DNA from: Planctomycetota bacterium
Lineage (GTDB): Bacteria; Planctomycetota; Planctomycetia; Pirellulales; Pirellulaceae
DNA length: 5,778 bases
Direction: 5' to 3'
Assembly (NCBI GenBank): GCA_026692885.1
Contig: JAPLNJ010001022.1
Span: 1 to 5,778 of the forward strand
Positions within the stretch are counted from its first letter, which is position 1, and each line of letters starts with the position of its first letter. Positions 3,944-5,778 of this stretch are shown piece after piece. Under the pieces are notes generated by a model. It did not search any database and was not told where the DNA came from. It worked only from the letters and a program-made list of their open reading frames with translations. The position numbers and the translations under genes are program-made.

Positions 3944-5778
3944 GTGGCGACGAGACAGCGGAAGGAATGGACGCCCGAAGGTAATGGCCAGTATACCCGC
4001 AACCTCGGCTGGAAGCTCAACGAGCGAACTGGCGGGTACGTCCAGCATAAGTTCTACCTGGGGACAGATCTCAAGCAGGCGGAACGTCGCAACCAACGAC
4101 TGGTGGAACTTTGGGAGCACGAGGAGCGGAGACACACCGGTGCAGAGCGAGCGACGTGGAACTCGCTGACGCTGAGAATCGCCAAGACGTTTGCGAATGG
4201 GGAGATCCAAGTCCCGGTGGAGCGGCAAGACAATTCCCCAGAAGCTTACGCCCGCTACATCCACAGGCTGACGTCCTCGTATCCAATGGTATCCTTCGTG
4301 CCAGAGGACAGCGAGAGCTACGAGCATGGCAGTGCTACCAACACTGCCATGGTTCAGACGCAGGTTGAAGCCCTTGAGAATCAACGGGTGGCTCTCAAAA
4401 AGGCCCATGCTCGGAGCGGCAACACGTCATCCGGCACCGCTGCGGCCTGCCGGGGCGAGACTCTCCATCAAGCCCTCGACAGCTACATCGAGTGGATCAA
4501 GTCAGACAAAGACACCGCCTACAGCAAGACCCGAATCGGACAGGCCGAACGGCTGAAGGAAAGGCACCTCGACGTTCCACTTGCCTCGATGGACTTTGAT
4601 GCCTGCGAACAGATGGTCGGACTGTGGCGTCGTCGGCCTCCCGTAAAGGGAAAGGACACTCCCATAGCTAGGGTGACCGCCGAGAATCACATCTACGAGT
4701 TGACTCGTTTCTTTCGCTGGCTGCATCGTTCGAAGCGTTTCCAATGGCGAAAACCAGAGGACTTCGACGAGATCGACACACGGGTGCCGGAGTTTCCTCA
4801 CGAAATACAAGCTAGAGCCACGACGGAGCAGGTCCAGACGTTCACTCTTGAGGAACTGTGCATCCTCAACGAGTACGCCACGCCGCAGGAACGACTCCTG
4901 TTGTTGCTCGGACTCAACTGCGGCTTTGGTGGAGCCGAGTCGGGAACGCTGACCCGCAATCAGGTGTTCCTTCATCAAGCCCATCCAAGAGCGGTCGAGA
5001 TCGGATTCGAGAGCACTCCGCAAGACAGTTTCATCAGGCGTGTCCGATTGAAGAGCAAGGTGTACGGCGAATACCTGCTGTGGCCGCAGACCGTTGCCGC
5101 TGTCCAATGGGCGCTCGCTAAACGGCAGAAGATCGGGAAGCTGACGCCCGACTCGTTGCTGCTCGTAAGTGTTCGTGGTGAGCCGCTCTTCCACGAGACT
5201 AAAGGCGGCAACTACTCGAAGCGAATTCAGAATCTCTGGCAAAGCGGCCTTTTGAAGCGGGTTCGCATGGACTACCCGGAATTTCGCACGCTGAGCTTTG
5301 GCAAACTGCGGAAAACTGCGGGCAATCTGACCAAGCGGTTCTCGGACGGAGAAACGGCGGGGGTCTTCCTTTGCCACGGTACGCCGGTGAAAACCGACGC
5401 CCTGTCAGATGTCTACACGAACCGGGACTTTGCGAAGGTGTTCGCTGCGATACGGAGGGTCCAGGACTACCTGCAACCGATGTTCGATGCAGCACCAATG
5501 AACTTGTTCAAGCAGCCACCAAACCAACGAATTGGCCGCCGCATCGTGAAACAAATGCACGAGCTTCGAAAAGCGGGGCTCGACGAGAAGGCAATTGCTC
5601 AGCAACTTGGAGTTACAGTGAAAACGGTTCGCAGGCACCTGCTGATGCGCCCCGGATTTTTTGAGACGGGAAGTGCCAGATTGTGTGAGATGGCCGGGGC
5701 AAACAATATCCCGCAGTCGATCAACGGGGATGGAGTGGGAAGAGGAAGAGGCGGGACCTCCGTGTCCCGGTGTCTTAG
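3944..5778 (+). CDS. Divergent tyrosine recombinase/integrase with C-terminal HTH (runs off the window)
   Basis: An open frame of 611 residues from GTG 3944, with no stop before the window end. Residues 1-60 resemble an arm-binding domain (TGGYVQHKFYLGTDLKQAE at about 29-47). Residues 136-155 could form a coiled coil. A SAM-like core-binding domain lies around 174-275 (LHQALDSYIEW; TAENHIYELTRFFRWL). The catalytic fold covers about 300-510. Box I reads LGLNCGFGGAESGTL (322-336), with G329 where Arg is expected. The beta-hairpin lysine is K370 or K372. Box II is GKLRKT (453-458) with R456 but no HxxR histidine. H478 (LCHG) and Y491 (DVYTN) are present. After the catalytic Tyr comes an extension with a helix-turn-helix, about 532-566 (KAGLDEKAIAQQL, VTVKTVRRH), then a Gly/Arg-rich tail. 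It lies 215 bp after tRNA-Ser, reading away from it, as expected for an element integrated at the tRNA. Activity is uncertain because two canonical active-site residues are missing. Confidence 0.85.
   Translation, partial: MATRQRKEWTPEGNGQYTRNLGWKLNERTGGYVQHKFYLGTDLKQAERRNQRLVELWEHEERRHTGAERATWNSLTLRIAKTFANGEIQVPVERQDNSPEAYARYIHRLTSSYPMVSFVPEDSESYEHGSATNTAMVQTQVEALENQRVALKKAHARSGNTSSGTAAACRGETLHQALDSYIEWIKSDKDTAYSKTRIGQAERLKERHLDVPLASMDFDACEQMVGLWRRRPPVKGKDTPIARVTAENHIYELTRFFRWLHRSKRFQWRKPEDFDEIDTRVPEFPHEIQARATTEQVQTFTLEELCILNEYATPQERLLLLLGLNCGFGGAESGTLTRNQVFLHQAHPRAVEIGFESTPQDSFIRRVRLKSKVYGEYLLWPQTVAAVQWALAKRQKIGKLTPDSLLLVSVRGEPLFHETKGGNYSKRIQNLWQSGLLKRVRMDYPEFRTLSFGKLRKTAGNLTKRFSDGETAGVFLCHGTPVKTDALSDVYTNRDFAKVFAAIRRVQDYLQPMFDAAPMNLFKQPPNQRIGRRIVKQMHELRKAGLDEKAIAQQLGVTVKTVRRHLLMRPGFFETGSARLCEMAGANNIPQSINGDGVGRGRGGTSVSRCL

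Noticed and set aside
3779..4408. 209-aa minus-strand ORF across the iterons
   Set aside because: It is antisense to the integrase start and its C-terminal end is translated from the TGTCTGATAA repeats. The repeat-derived residues (YQTFL, twice) reflect the iterons, not a protein repeat.
4502..5377. 291-aa minus-strand ORF
   Set aside because: Antisense to the integrase catalytic region. The plus frame has recognisable recombinase boxes and stays open for 1.8 kb.

Overview
The window looks like a chromosomal segment of a high-GC planctomycete-type bacterium. The evidence is an exported M28 peptidase with two C-terminal PDZ domains, an encoded tRNA without a 3' CCA, weak or absent Shine-Dalgarno signals, abundant palindromic intergenic repeats, and a divergent integrase of a kind I associate with Planctomycetes. 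The lineage is an inference from these traits; no marker gene is present.

Layout. Positions 1-647 hold no intact gene. They are a mosaic of inverted repeats: a nested hairpin at 29-196, a second at 459-537, and five full or truncated copies of one roughly 36-bp word. Between two inverted copies of part of that word lies a short minus-strand relic resembling the type I methyltransferase subunit HsdM (about 298-405). Positions 648-1814 (+) encode an RmlD-like extended SDR (nucleotide-sugar reductase/epimerase type) whose YxxxK lysine is a methionine. Positions 1838-3361 (-) encode a secreted M28 zinc peptidase with tandem PDZ domains, convergent with the SDR gene. The peptidase ORF stays open to an ATG at 3517, but that extension reads through a palindromic repeat.

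Positions 3640-3728 are a complete tRNA-Ser(GCU), followed at once by a strong hairpin terminator (3735-3770). Next come 80 bp carrying four copies of TGTCTGATA, three direct and one inverted, about two helical turns apart. They lead into a GTG-started integrase-like gene (3944 to beyond the window end). This is the usual layout of an integrative element next to a tRNA gene: tRNA, att region, regulatory/arm sites, integrase. The integrase keeps box II Arg, His-III and Tyr but lacks the box I Arg and the His of HxxR, and it has a C-terminal helix-turn-helix extension.

Functionally, the SDR and peptidase look like ordinary chromosomal genes. The integrase and its iterons look like the left end of a mobile element whose cargo would lie to the right. 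The most interesting items are the non-canonical integrase, its iterons, and the repeat mosaic at the left.
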